In this document: in pieces, positions 1-7,898 of the stretch | Layout of the letters: each line of letters starts with the position of its first letter | Numbering within the stretch: position 1 is the stretch's first letter | Assembly (NCBI GenBank): GCA_018055515.1 | Contig: JAGPHL010000004.1 | Coordinates: 1 to 29,120, forward strand | DNA length: 29,120 nt | From: Anaerolineae bacterium | GTDB lineage: Bacteria; Chloroflexota; Anaerolineae; B4-G1; SLSP01 | Reading direction: 5' to 3' | Program-made: the position numbers and the translations under genes | Notes under the pieces: generated by a model | Database searches by the model: none | What the model was told of the DNA's origin: nothing | Seen by the model: only the letters and a program-made list of their open reading frames with translations

Positions 1-1545
1 GATCCGCCCCTCCTCTGCCTCTGCGAGCGCGAGGGTGCGCGGCTCAGCCGCAAAGTTGAGGGCGATGAGATACCGGCTGCCGTCTGCTTCCCGCACGTAG
101 ACGTAGCAGTCGGACGGCACCCCGGCATCCACCGGGCGATACCTGCCGCCAAACAAGGCCGGCGTCTCCTGGCGCAGCGCCAGCAATTGATGATAGAGCG
201 TCAGGATGGAAGTGGGATCCTGCGACATCACGGCGACGTTGCGCGTCTTGTAGTCAGCCGTCACCGGCAGCCACGGCTCCACCTCCGGCGGGCAGAAACC
301 CGCGTTCGGGGAAGCGTCCCACTGCATCGGCGTGCGGCAGACGTCACGGCTGCGCTCCGGCCCCAGGTTGCGCCCCTGCGGATCCTGGATCTTCTCCGGC
401 GGAATGGGCACATCGGGCAGGCCAATCTCGTCGCCGTAGTAGAGCGTCGGCGTCCCCCGCAACGTGAGCAGCAACATCGCCGCCGCGCGCGCCTGCGCTT
501 CCCCGCCAAAGCGGGTCACCATCCTCGTGCGATCGTGATTGCCCAACACGTAATTGGGCCAGGCAAAGTCCGGCAGGGTCGCCTCCAACGCATCCACCAC
601 TTCCCGCAGCGCCTGCGCGTCCCAGGTCATGCTGCTGAACCCCATCCCATCCATGAGGCGGAAGTTGAAGGGCAGCTGCAGCTCCTCGCCGTGCTCGCCA
701 TAATACTTGACCCACCGATCCAGCGGCCCCCACAGCTCGCCGATGCCGCAACGATCCGGGAACTCGTCCAGGGTCGCCCGAATCTCACGGATGACGGCGT
801 GAACTTCGTCCTGATCCATGTTGTAGACCGGCAGCAGCCGTCTGAAGAGATCGTTTGCCGGCAAATCGGCGGGCGCGTGCGGATTGATCGGATTGTCCCG
901 CAACCCGGCGTCCTTGATGATGAGGCCGATCACATCCATGCGGAAGCCGTCCACCCCCCGCCGCATCCAGAAGCGCAGCGTCTCCAGCATCGCCGCCTTG
1001 ACCTCGGGATTGCGCCAGTTGAGCTCCGGCTGTTCCTTGACAAACTGATGCAGGTAATATTGCCCCGTCTGCGGATCGAACGTCCACGCCGGGCCGCCAA
1101 AGAAGCTGCCCCAGTTGTTAGGCGGGCTGCCATCGGGCTTGGGATCGCGCCAGATATACCAGTCGCGCTTGGGATTATCGCGGCTGCTGCGGCTCTCGAT
1201 GAACCACGGGTGCTGATCCGAGGTGTGATTGGGCACCCAGTCAATGATGAGCTTCATCCCGCGGGCGTGCGTCTCAGCCACGAGCCGGTCGAAGATTTCC
1301 AGGTCGCCAAAGAGCGGGTCCACGTTGCAATAATCCGCCACGTCATAGCCAAAATCCGCCATGGGCGAGGGGTAGAAGGGGCTGAGCCAAATCGCGTCCA
1401 CACCCAACCGCTCCAGATAGGGGAGTTTTTCGATGATGCCTTGCAGGTCGCCGACGCCGTCGCCGTTGGTGTCCTTGAAACTGCGGGGGTAGATCTGGTA
1501 GATAACGCCCCGTTGCCACCATTTAAGATTTGTCCCAGAAGTCAT
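1..1545 (-). CDS. GH13 alpha-glucosidase / oligo-1,6-glucosidase, C-terminus cut by window edge
   Basis: Hydrolyses terminal alpha-glucosidic bonds in short malto- or isomalto-oligosaccharides, probably in the cytoplasm since no signal peptide is visible. The reading frame is open from the ATG at 1545 to base 1, giving 515 residues without a stop; family members are usually 530-570 aa, so only the last few dozen residues are missing. The N-terminus has WWQRGVIYQIYPRSF and a Ca-loop-like DTNGDGVGDL (25-34). GH13 region I is DWVPNH (102-107). The nucleophile is D204 in GFRMD, the acid/base E270 in GIGELWG and the third acid D338 in GNHD. The start is supported by GAGGAGG seven bases upstream. 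Glucosidase rather than amylase is inferred from the overall resemblance to the MalL/AglA group; trehalose synthase or dextran glucosidase remain possible. The gene is followed upstream by the co-oriented amidohydrolase, with a hairpin between them. Confidence 0.92.
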   Translation of the reverse strand, partial: MTSGTNLKWWQRGVIYQIYPRSFKDTNGDGVGDLQGIIEKLPYLERLGVDAIWLSPFYPSPMADFGYDVADYCNVDPLFGDLEIFDRLVAETHARGMKLIIDWVPNHTSDQHPWFIESRSSRDNPKRDWYIWRDPKPDGSPPNNWGSFFGGPAWTFDPQTGQYYLHQFVKEQPELNWRNPEVKAAMLETLRFWMRRGVDGFRMDVIGLIIKDAGLRDNPINPHAPADLPANDLFRRLLPVYNMDQDEVHAVIREIRATLDEFPDRCGIGELWGPLDRWVKYYGEHGEELQLPFNFRLMDGMGFSSMTWDAQALREVVDALEATLPDFAWPNYVLGNHDRTRMVTRFGGEAQARAAAMLLLTLRGTPTLYYGDEIGLPDVPIPPEKIQDPQGRNLGPERSRDVCRTPMQWDASPNAGFCPPEVEPWLPVTADYKTRNVAVMSQDPTSILTLYHQLLALRQETPALFGGRYRPVDAGVPSDCYVYVREADGSRYLIALNFAAEPRTLALAEAEEGRI

Positions 1546-1582
1546 GCCGCGTCCTCCTCTAACAAGTTAGCTCTACGCTATT

Positions 1583-1611
1583 ATCTTACCTCATCTGACG
1601 TAATCTGCCAG
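1583..1611 (-). promoter_or_regulatory. Candidate promoter of the GH13 glucosidase
   Basis: On the minus strand CTGGCA (1606-1611) and TAAGAT (1583-1588) are separated by 17 bp, each matching four of six consensus positions. A small palindrome, CTAAC-AA-GTTAG (1559-1570), lies between this site and the ribosome-binding site and could be an operator. Both are inferred from sequence alone. Confidence 0.35.
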
Positions 1612-1647
1612 TTGACGAAAAGCACGCTTCCACACGGCCCTACAGCA

Positions 1648-1678
1648 AACAAGGACGAGAGCGCATCTCGTCCTTGTT
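1648..1678 (-). terminator. Hairpin downstream of the amidohydrolase gene
   Basis: A perfect 13-bp inverted repeat (arms 1648-1660 and 1666-1678) with a 5-nt loop begins about 17 nt beyond the amidohydrolase stop codon. The minus-strand tract after it (TTGTTTGC) is only moderately T-rich, so termination is likely but not certain. Confidence 0.65.
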
Positions 1679-1695
1679 GTTATTGCCGGGCGGGG

Positions 1696-3135
1696 TCACA
1701 GCCGCTGATATTCTTCGTGAACGCGCTCGAACATGGGCCGACCTTCGGCCTGCGCCTGCATGTAATCTGCCGTGAACTTGTCACACCAGTATTGGGCGCG
1801 GCCCATGATCTCGGCTTCGTCCAGGAACGTGAATTTGCCGTCGCGGCGCAAGAAATGCCCATCTACCAGGGCGTCGGTCACCTCGGTGCCGGGGCCATTG
1901 ACCGAAAGGAAAAGCATCAACGTTCCCACGTTGAGGGGGAAGAGGCTGGTGTTGCAGGTCAGATCAATCGTCACCACATCAGCGCGTTTGCCGACCTCCA
2001 GCGTGCCGATTTGATCTTCCCAGCGCAGCGCCCGCGCGCTGCCCAACGTCGCCAGTTCATAGGGCGTCCACGGCAGCAGGCCCCGCATGGGGCGCGGCAT
2101 GATGGCGTGTTGCTGCGAGACCGAGAGCATCACGTTGAACAAATTGTGCGTGGGGAAATCCGTCCCCAGGCCCACCTTGACGCCCTTGTGCAGCATGTAA
2201 GGCAGATAAGCGCAATTGCCCAAAATGGAATTGGTCGGCGGGCAGTGGGCAATGGCCACGCCGTACTCGGCCATCATATCAATTTCCGCCTCATTCAACG
2301 CCGCTCCATGATAGAAAAGCGTGCGCGGCGTCAACAGCCCCAGATTCCGCAGATGCTGGATTTGCCCCCCTTCATCAGCCCAGGTCGCATCGGCGCGCGT
2401 CTTCTCGTCGGGCGCTTCGGCCACGTGCGTGCAGAACTGCACATCGTATTTCTCCGCCAGCGCCATGCCGCGCGCGAGCATGGATTGCGTGCAGTTATAC
2501 GTGGCGCTAGGATGGACGCCAATCCGAATGCGGCCGTCAGCGGTGTTGTGGTAATTCTGAATCGCTTCTTCGGTCAGCGCCAGGTACTCGTCTTCAGAGA
2601 GATAAGGCACCAGCTGCCCATGGCGGGCATCGGCGAGTTTGACGCTGGTGATCGTCTGGACGTGGATGGCAGTGCGGACCCCGGATTCCAACGAGGCGCG
2701 GTAAACGGCATCGGGGAAGGTAAAAGCGTTAGCCACAGTCGTGGTGCCGTGCTTGAGCCCGTTGAGGATCCCCAACAACGTGAGGTCGTACACGCTTTCC
2801 TCAGTAAACCAATTGTAGGCAGGCCAGAGCACGCGAATGGCCGTATCTACGATGCCGGTCAGGGGCGTTTGAAGCCACCCGAAAATGTGGAACATGTGCG
2901 CTTCGCCGACATGGTTGTGCGCATCCACCAGCCCTGGCATCACGATCTTGTTTCGCGCATCCACGATGTCCACATCAGGCTGCTGCCCATACTGCGCTTC
3001 GAGTTCCTTAGATGGCCCAATCGCTTTGATGATAGGCCCCTCAATGTACAGGGCGCCGTCCTCCAAAATGCCGCCGAAGGGTGTAGGTTGGGTGATCAGA
3101 AAACGGCAATTGCGGAATAATACTTTACTGGTCAT
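1696..3135 (-). CDS. Amidohydrolase-superfamily deaminase/hydrolase (cytosine deaminase / SAH deaminase / chlorohydrolase type)
   Basis: A cytoplasmic metal-dependent hydrolase of 479 aa, expected to deaminate or dechlorinate a purine, pyrimidine or triazine-like ring. Visible metal-site residues are H73 and H75 in DAHNH, H237 in CTHVAEA with E240 beside it, H276 in FYHGA, H297 in AHCPPTNS and D326 in GLGTDFPTHN. This is the subtype III layout shared by SAH/MTA deaminases, TrzN and AtzA-like enzymes. An in-frame ATG lies eight codons upstream (3159), but 3135 is chosen because GAGGAGAGAG precedes it at a suitable distance. The neighbours do not reveal the substrate. The gene has its own promoter and a terminator-like hairpin, so it is probably monocistronic. 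The superfamily call is firm; the exact reaction is unresolved. Confidence 0.9.
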   Translation of the reverse strand: MTSKVLFRNCRFLITQPTPFGGILEDGALYIEGPIIKAIGPSKELEAQYGQQPDVDIVDARNKIVMPGLVDAHNHVGEAHMFHIFGWLQTPLTGIVDTAIRVLWPAYNWFTEESVYDLTLLGILNGLKHGTTTVANAFTFPDAVYRASLESGVRTAIHVQTITSVKLADARHGQLVPYLSEDEYLALTEEAIQNYHNTADGRIRIGVHPSATYNCTQSMLARGMALAEKYDVQFCTHVAEAPDEKTRADATWADEGGQIQHLRNLGLLTPRTLFYHGAALNEAEIDMMAEYGVAIAHCPPTNSILGNCAYLPYMLHKGVKVGLGTDFPTHNLFNVMLSVSQQHAIMPRPMRGLLPWTPYELATLGSARALRWEDQIGTLEVGKRADVVTIDLTCNTSLFPLNVGTLMLFLSVNGPGTEVTDALVDGHFLRRDGKFTFLDEAEIMGRAQYWCDKFTADYMQAQAEGRPMFERVHEEYQRL

Positions 3136-3211
3136 GGACTCTCTCCTCATGCTCAACACGTGTGATAGGGTACCGGAAACAAGTCAAAAACTAGCCGAAA
3201 ACGATGAAAAT

Positions 3212-3240
3212 AGTGTAACCTGACATCCCAGATTTGTCAA
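3212..3240 (-). promoter_or_regulatory. Sigma-70-type promoter of the amidohydrolase gene
   Basis: On the minus strand a perfect TTGACA (3235-3240) is followed after exactly 17 bp by TACACT (3212-3217). Transcription would start near 3205, giving a leader of about 70 nt. Confidence 0.7.
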
Positions 3241-3276
3241 CACCGCGCGCCGCGTTCTGCCAATCGTCGCTCCGAC

Positions 3277-3315
3277 AAAAAAAACAGCCGGCAACGCCTC
3301 CGTGTTGCCGGCTGT
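3277..3315 (-). terminator. Rho-independent terminator of lon
   Basis: A perfect 12-bp inverted repeat (3284-3295 with 3304-3315, 8-nt loop) is followed on the minus strand by eight consecutive Ts (complement of 3277-3284). It starts 12 nt after the lon stop and is the clearest intrinsic terminator in the window. Confidence 0.93.
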
Positions 3316-3327
3316 CACGACTACGAA

Positions 3328-5931
3328 TCAGAACTCAATTTCCGGGGGCTCCGGCTCTTCCTCTTCTTCAGCAGGAGGTTCCTCGACCACGACGTTGATT
3401 TCTCTGGCAGGCGAGGATGGAGGCATCGCCTCGGAGGGCTCCTCCACGGCCACAGGTTGCTCCGGCGCCGGGACAAGGGCATGCTCCAACACTTCCAGGA
3501 TGTCTTCCACCGGGATCAGCTCCAGGTCCTTGAGCACCTCTTCCGGCACGTCATCGAGGTCAATCTCGTTGAGCTTGGGGAAGATGACCTTCTTGAGGCC
3601 AGCGCGATGCGCCGCCAGGATCTTGAGCTTCAACCCACCGATGGGCAAAACCTGCCCCTGCAGGGTCACCTCGCCAGTCATCGCCACCTGCGGGTCCACC
3701 GGCCGGCGCGATAGCAACGACACCAGCGACGTGACCATGGTCACACCGGCGGAAGGACCATCCTTCGGCACCGCGCCAGTCGGCACGTGCAGGTGAATCT
3801 TGCCGCGGACAGCCTCAGGCGAAAGCCCCAATTCCTTAGTATGAGCCTCGACGTAGCTCAAGGCAATCCGCGCCGATTCGCGCATCACCTCGCCGAGCTT
3901 GCCGGTGAGGATCAACGTGCCATCGCCGCCGGGCATCGAAGCCGATTCGACAAAGATCACCTCGCCGCCGGTCGGCGTCCACGCCAGGCCTGTCGCCACA
4001 CCGGGGCGTTCCGTGCGCAGCGCCGCCTCGAAACGATAACGCGGCTTGCCCAAATACTCACGCACCTGCTCAGGCCCTACCGCCACCGTACCGGTCACAG
4101 CGCCTTCGGCGACCTGCGTGGCAATCTTGCGGCAGGCCTTGCCGATCTCGCGCTCCAACTCACGAACGCCCGCCTCGCGGGTGTAATCGCGGATGATCAG
4201 GCGCAGGCTCTCCTCACTGAAGGTGACCTCCTCTGGCAGCAGGCCGTTGACCCGCACCTGGCGCGGCACGAGATACTCCTGCGCGATGTGCACCTTGTCA
4301 TACTCGGTGTAGCCATCGAGATAGATCATCTCCATGCGGTCCAGCAACGGCGCCGGGATGGTCGAAGTCGTGTTGGCGGTGCAGATGAAGAGCACCTGAC
4401 TCAAATCGAAATCCACGTCCAGATAGTGATCGCGGAAAGCATGGTTCTGCTGGGGATCCAACACCTCCAGCAGCGCCGAGGAAGGGTCGCCGCGCCAATC
4501 CGCGCCGATCTTGTCTACCTCATCCAGCATGAACACCGGGTTTTTGACCTCAGCGCGCTTGATCGCCTGCATGATCCGTCCCGGCATAGCGCCGATGTAA
4601 GTGCGCCGATGTCCGCGGATTTCCGCCTCATCGTGCATCCCGCCCAGGCTCATGCGTGTGAACTTGCGGTTCAACGCGCGCGCCACCGACTGCCCCAACG
4701 AGGTCTTGCCGACGCCTGGCGGCCCGACAAGCACCAAAATCGCGCCCAGGGCATTCTCCTCCCGTCCCTGCAAATCGCGCGCCGGAGCCTTGCCTTTGCC
4801 CGGCTGCGCCTCAGCATCGCCTTCTTCGGCCTTGCCTTCGGAAGCGGCCGCCTCACGTTCCGCGCGCAGCTTGCGCACGGCCAGGAATTCCAGGATGCGC
4901 TCCTTCACATCCTGCAGGTCGTAGTGATCCTCGTCGAGGACACGACGCGCATGGGCAATATCGAGCTGGTCTTCCGTCGTTACCTGCCAGGGCAGGGCAA
5001 TCAGCCAGTCGAGATAGGTCTTGATGACCCAATATTCTGCAGCCTGAGGCGGCATCTTCTCCAGGCGGTCCAGTTCCCGTAGCGCCTCTTCTTTAGCCTC
5101 CTCGGTCATACCGCAGCTCTCAATTTTCTGGCGATATTCCTCAACCTCGCGACGGGTCTCATCCCCTTCGCCCAATTCCTGGCGGATCGCCTCCATCTGC
5201 TGGCGGAGGAAGTATTCGCGCTGCGATTTCTCGATCTCCTCCTTGGCTTTTTCCTGAATTTGCTGGCCCACCTGCCGCACTTCCAGTTCCCGCGCCAGAA
5301 CCCGGCTGAGATACTGCATCTTGTCAGTCAGGGCGTCCATCTCCAGGATCTTCTGCGCGTCCTCGACGCCCACCCGCAGGTTGGAGGCCAGCAAGTAGAC
5401 CAACAAACGCGCGTCCTCCAGCTGTTGGATGAAGCGAATGGCCTCCTCCGGGAACTGTGGAATCAACGCGGCCAGCTCGGTCGCCACATCAATCAGAGAG
5501 CGGCGCAACGCCTCCTCGACGACGGTGTCGGCGACGAGGTCCGGCGTGAGCTGAATGCGCGCCTTCAGATAAGGCGTGTCCTGCGTCCACTGCTGGACCC
5601 GGAAACGTTCCAGGCCTTGGATGAACACCGTCAACGTCCCATCCTGACCGCGCATCACCCGATGGATCACCGCCACCGTGCCAACCTGGAAAACCTCGTC
5701 CGCCCCCGGAATCTCCACCGACGGGTCCTTCATCGTCACGAGGCCCACCAGACGATTGCCCCGCTCCACATCCTCGATCAGAGCAATCGAGCGCGGAATG
5801 CCCACCGCCAACGGCATCACAATAAACGGAAATGCCACGGTATTGCGCAACGGCAGAATCGGCAATTCTGCCGGAATCTCATGCAACAATGCCTCGAAAT
5901 TTTGATCTTGCATATTGAACCAGGGTATCAT
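3328..5931 (-). CDS. lon: ATP-dependent protease La (Lon)
   Basis: Cytoplasmic AAA+ serine protease that degrades misfolded and regulatory proteins; 867 aa. The N-terminal Lon substrate domain begins with ELPILPLRNTVAFP. A coiled-coil region follows at about 200-300. The ATPase has Walker A GPPGVGKT (K409) and Walker B FMLDEVDK (D470). The protease dyad is S727 in KDGPSAG and K770 in GGLKLK, 43 residues apart as in the family. Unusual features are a roughly 40-residue Ala/Glu/Lys/Gly-rich segment between LAVRKLRAE and the Walker A strand, and an acidic, proline-rich tail after DILEVLEHAL, so the protein is longer than the usual 780-810 aa. The start at 5931 has AAGGAGG seven bases upstream; a second ATG six codons in (5913) lacks such a site. 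It has its own promoter and a strong terminator. Confidence 0.98.
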   Translation of the reverse strand: MIPWFNMQDQNFEALLHEIPAELPILPLRNTVAFPFIVMPLAVGIPRSIALIEDVERGNRLVGLVTMKDPSVEIPGADEVFQVGTVAVIHRVMRGQDGTLTVFIQGLERFRVQQWTQDTPYLKARIQLTPDLVADTVVEEALRRSLIDVATELAALIPQFPEEAIRFIQQLEDARLLVYLLASNLRVGVEDAQKILEMDALTDKMQYLSRVLARELEVRQVGQQIQEKAKEEIEKSQREYFLRQQMEAIRQELGEGDETRREVEEYRQKIESCGMTEEAKEEALRELDRLEKMPPQAAEYWVIKTYLDWLIALPWQVTTEDQLDIAHARRVLDEDHYDLQDVKERILEFLAVRKLRAEREAAASEGKAEEGDAEAQPGKGKAPARDLQGREENALGAILVLVGPPGVGKTSLGQSVARALNRKFTRMSLGGMHDEAEIRGHRRTYIGAMPGRIMQAIKRAEVKNPVFMLDEVDKIGADWRGDPSSALLEVLDPQQNHAFRDHYLDVDFDLSQVLFICTANTTSTIPAPLLDRMEMIYLDGYTEYDKVHIAQEYLVPRQVRVNGLLPEEVTFSEESLRLIIRDYTREAGVRELEREIGKACRKIATQVAEGAVTGTVAVGPEQVREYLGKPRYRFEAALRTERPGVATGLAWTPTGGEVIFVESASMPGGDGTLILTGKLGEVMRESARIALSYVEAHTKELGLSPEAVRGKIHLHVPTGAVPKDGPSAGVTMVTSLVSLLSRRPVDPQVAMTGEVTLQGQVLPIGGLKLKILAAHRAGLKKVIFPKLNEIDLDDVPEEVLKDLELIPVEDILEVLEHALVPAPEQPVAVEEPSEAMPPSSPAREINVVVEEPPAEEEEEPEPPEIEF

Positions 5932-5993
5932 AATTTCCCCTCCTTGTGCACTTGCTCCCCCGGTGATAAAACGCCAGGGGGATACTGTGCGAG

Positions 5994-6002
5994 ATTATAA
6001 CA
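5994..6002 (-). promoter_or_regulatory. Extended -10 element upstream of lon
   Basis: The minus strand reads TGTTATAAT, a perfect -10 hexamer with a TGn extension, about 65 nt upstream of the lon start. No convincing -35 lies 16-18 bp further upstream, as is common for extended -10 promoters. No CIRCE-type operator was seen. Confidence 0.55.
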
Positions 6003-6051
6003 CCATCGCATTAGAAATACATAAGTTTTGACGACCAATTTTCGTCACAAC

Positions 6052-6079
6052 TTGCTCCCTGAGCCCCTGGATTTACAAT
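6052..6079 (+). promoter_or_regulatory. Candidate promoter of the TatD-family gene
   Basis: TTGCTC (6052-6057) and TACAAT (6074-6079) are spaced by 16 bp. The predicted start near 6086 leaves a very short leader just before the ribosome-binding site. The region diverges from the lon promoter about 50 bp away. Confidence 0.45.
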
Positions 6080-6102
6080 TCCACCACAGGAGGCCGCTGC
6101 CC

Positions 6103-6936
6103 ATGATGCTGATTGACACCCACGTCCATCTTCAGAACGCCGCCTATGCCGATGATCTCCACGCCGTGCTGGAGCGAGCCGCGTCGGCGGGTGTACGCGC
6201 CGCGGTGTTGCCGGGGAGCACCCTCGCCGAAGCGCGCGCCGCCGTGACCCTGGCGGAACGTTTCACCGTCGAGCCCTGCGCCCTGTACGCCGCCGTGGGG
6301 ATCCATCCTACCGATGCGGACACGCTCACCGGGGACGCCCTCACGGAATTGCGGGACCTGGCTCGCCATCCCCGCGTCGTGGCCATCGGCGAAATCGGCC
6401 TGGATTATTACTGGCCCGGACAGCCACACCGCTCCTGGCCCTGCGCGGAACCGCCGCAACAGCGGAAAGCCCTGGCGCAGCAACTTGAACTCGCCGCCGA
6501 CCTGCGGCTTCCCGTCATCATCCACGATCGGGACGCCCACGAAGACACGTTGGCCATGTTGGCGGAATGGGTTCAGGGGGAGCCTGACCGGACGGGGACG
6601 CTGCACGCTTACGCCGCCGGCCCTTCCCGGCTGACAGAAGCCCTGGCGTTGGGATTCTACATTGGAATGGATGGCCCCGTCACCTACCGCAAAGCGACGG
6701 GATTGCAAGAAGTCGCCCGTCAGACGCCGTTGGAGCGGCTGCTGCTGGAGACCGACGGCCCCTATCTGCCGCCACATCCCCACCGTGGAGAACGTAACGA
6801 GCCGGCATATTTGCCGCTGATCGCACACCGGATCGCCGAAGCGCGCGCCCTCCCCGTTGAGACGCTCGCCGCCGCGAGCACCCGGAACGCCTGTCAGCTG
6901 TTTGGATTATGTCTCCCAGAGACAGAAAATCCATGA
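6103..6936 (+). CDS. TatD-family metal-dependent hydrolase / 3'-5' DNase
   Basis: A 277-aa TIM-barrel metallohydrolase; characterised relatives (TatD, YcfH) are metal-dependent 3'-5' exonucleases involved in DNA repair. The metal motif IDTHVH places H7 and H9 at the N-terminus. GIHPTDAD, the ligand Glu in IGEIGLDYY, LPVIIHDRDAHEDTL and LLLETDGPYLPPHP all match family blocks in order. The usual HCFSG block is HAYAAG here: the metal-binding His is kept, but the Cys-Phe-Ser are replaced. The frame is open further upstream to a TTG at 6028, but 6103 is chosen because AGGAGG lies nine bases before it; an adjacent ATG (6106) is equally compatible. It converges on the membrane-protein gene at 6962 with only 25 nt between, and no operon partner is visible. 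Confidence 0.92.
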   Translation: MMLIDTHVHLQNAAYADDLHAVLERAASAGVRAAVLPGSTLAEARAAVTLAERFTVEPCALYAAVGIHPTDADTLTGDALTELRDLARHPRVVAIGEIGLDYYWPGQPHRSWPCAEPPQQRKALAQQLELAADLRLPVIIHDRDAHEDTLAMLAEWVQGEPDRTGTLHAYAAGPSRLTEALALGFYIGMDGPVTYRKATGLQEVARQTPLERLLLETDGPYLPPHPHRGERNEPAYLPLIAHRIAEARALPVETLAAASTRNACQLFGLCLPETENP

Positions 6937-6961
6937 GCAGGACGAAGCGGCTCACGCTCCT

Positions 6962-7693
6962 TCAGGCCGTCTCTATCGCCGCTCGCGCCAGCAAAACCAC
7001 GATCACCAGCACGATCAGGATCGCACAAATCAGGCCCGGCAACCAGAGACCGACCAGGCCAAAAACGGTTCCCAGCGCTATCAACCCCATGAGGGCCGCG
7101 CGCCCGATCCCTTCCTGTGACAAGCGCCCTTCCAGAGGACGATGGGCCCGGTACCACAGATAAAAGCCCCCACCCAACAACAGCGCCAGCGCCAGCAGCG
7201 TCAATAGCACAAGCTGCCCGCCGGTCAGAAACGGGACATCCAGCGCCAGAACGCCACAGGCCGAGGTGCGCGAGGGCAAGGGATAGGCAGGCGCCTGGTA
7301 CACCCGCGCCAGGATGAAATACTCCCAGGCGGCGTCGTCCGTCGTCACCTGCCAGGTCAGCTGGCGCTTTTCCCCCGGCGCCAGCTCGAGAAAGAGCGCC
7401 TCCTCGCGGATCAAGGACACAAAGCCGTCGGTCACATGGAAATAAACCCGTGGCTTGATGGTCCACTCCAGCGTATTCTCAAAAGTGGCCCGAATCTCAC
7501 CGACCTCACGGGGTGTGATCAACACGGGGCAATGCAACGTCGTCAGCGGCGCATCGGCTCTCTGAGAAGCGTCGAACAGAAAAGCTTCAATGTCCGCCCA
7601 AACCGCGCTGCCGAAAAACACGACCCCTAGCAACACGCCCAGCGCGAAAAGAAACCTGCCAGCTATGCTCGCTGCGTTGCGTCGAAGTCTCAC
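6962..7693 (-). CDS. Unrecognised membrane protein with an extracellular beta-rich domain
   Basis: I do not recognise this family. The 243-aa product has a positively charged start, a first hydrophobic segment (about 13-33) and a predicted extracytoplasmic domain of roughly 115 residues. That domain alternates short strands (IRATFENTLEW, PRVYFHV, KRQLTWQV, YFILARVY) in a pattern resembling CARDB/NEW3-type immunoglobulin-like domains. Three hydrophobic segments follow at about 152-175, 190-212 and 214-237. Two cysteines, C55 and C146, bracket the domain and could form a disulfide. The chosen start is GTG at 7693 because GGGAGG lies five bases upstream and the protein then opens directly into the membrane segment. 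The frame extends to 7894, but that part would overlap the divergent promoter and reads like non-coding sequence. A TAGAAT -10-like hexamer lies upstream at 7752-7757. Confidence 0.72.
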   Translation of the reverse strand: MRLRRNAASIAGRFLFALGVLLGVVFFGSAVWADIEAFLFDASQRADAPLTTLHCPVLITPREVGEIRATFENTLEWTIKPRVYFHVTDGFVSLIREEALFLELAPGEKRQLTWQVTTDDAAWEYFILARVYQAPAYPLPSRTSACGVLALDVPFLTGGQLVLLTLLALALLLGGGFYLWYRAHRPLEGRLSQEGIGRAALMGLIALGTVFGLVGLWLPGLICAILIVLVIVVLLARAAIETA

Positions 7694-7839
7694 CTGCGCC
7701 TCCCGAAAGCAATCAACCGTGTTCCGCTTGCCATCTACCAGCGTCGAGTGCATTCTACCGCAATTTTGTCGGCGTGCTACCGTTGGAGTCCCCCTCATTG
7801 CGAGAGGCCGCGACATTCCGCCCCTCGCGCGTGCCTTCT

Positions 7840-7867
7840 GTGACGTCGCTGCCGTTTCTGGTATAAT
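7840..7867 (+). promoter_or_regulatory. Promoter of the prenyl synthase operon
   Basis: A perfect TATAAT (7862-7867) carries the TGn extension (TGG at 7859-7861) and lies 16 bp after GTGACG (7840-7845), which matches four of six -35 positions. The predicted start near 7874 leaves about 25 nt before the GTG start codon, with no clear Shine-Dalgarno sequence. Confidence 0.7.
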
Positions 7868-7898
7868 AGCGGCAAAAGCAGCCCGTCCGATCAAACCC

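Noticed and set aside
187..3120. A 977-codon open frame on the plus strand
   Set aside because: It lies antisense across the GH13 and amidohydrolase genes, is rich in Arg/His/Pro/Gln, shows no domain, and has no ribosome-binding site. High GC and codon bias of the sense genes explain the lack of stops.
3787..5082. A 431-codon frame antisense to lon
   Set aside because: Same antisense pattern, with no start signal and no domain.
7590..7898. Upstream extension of the prenyl synthase frame
   Set aside because: It covers the promoter at 7840-7867 and overlaps the divergent membrane gene; synthase homology begins after the GTG at 7899.
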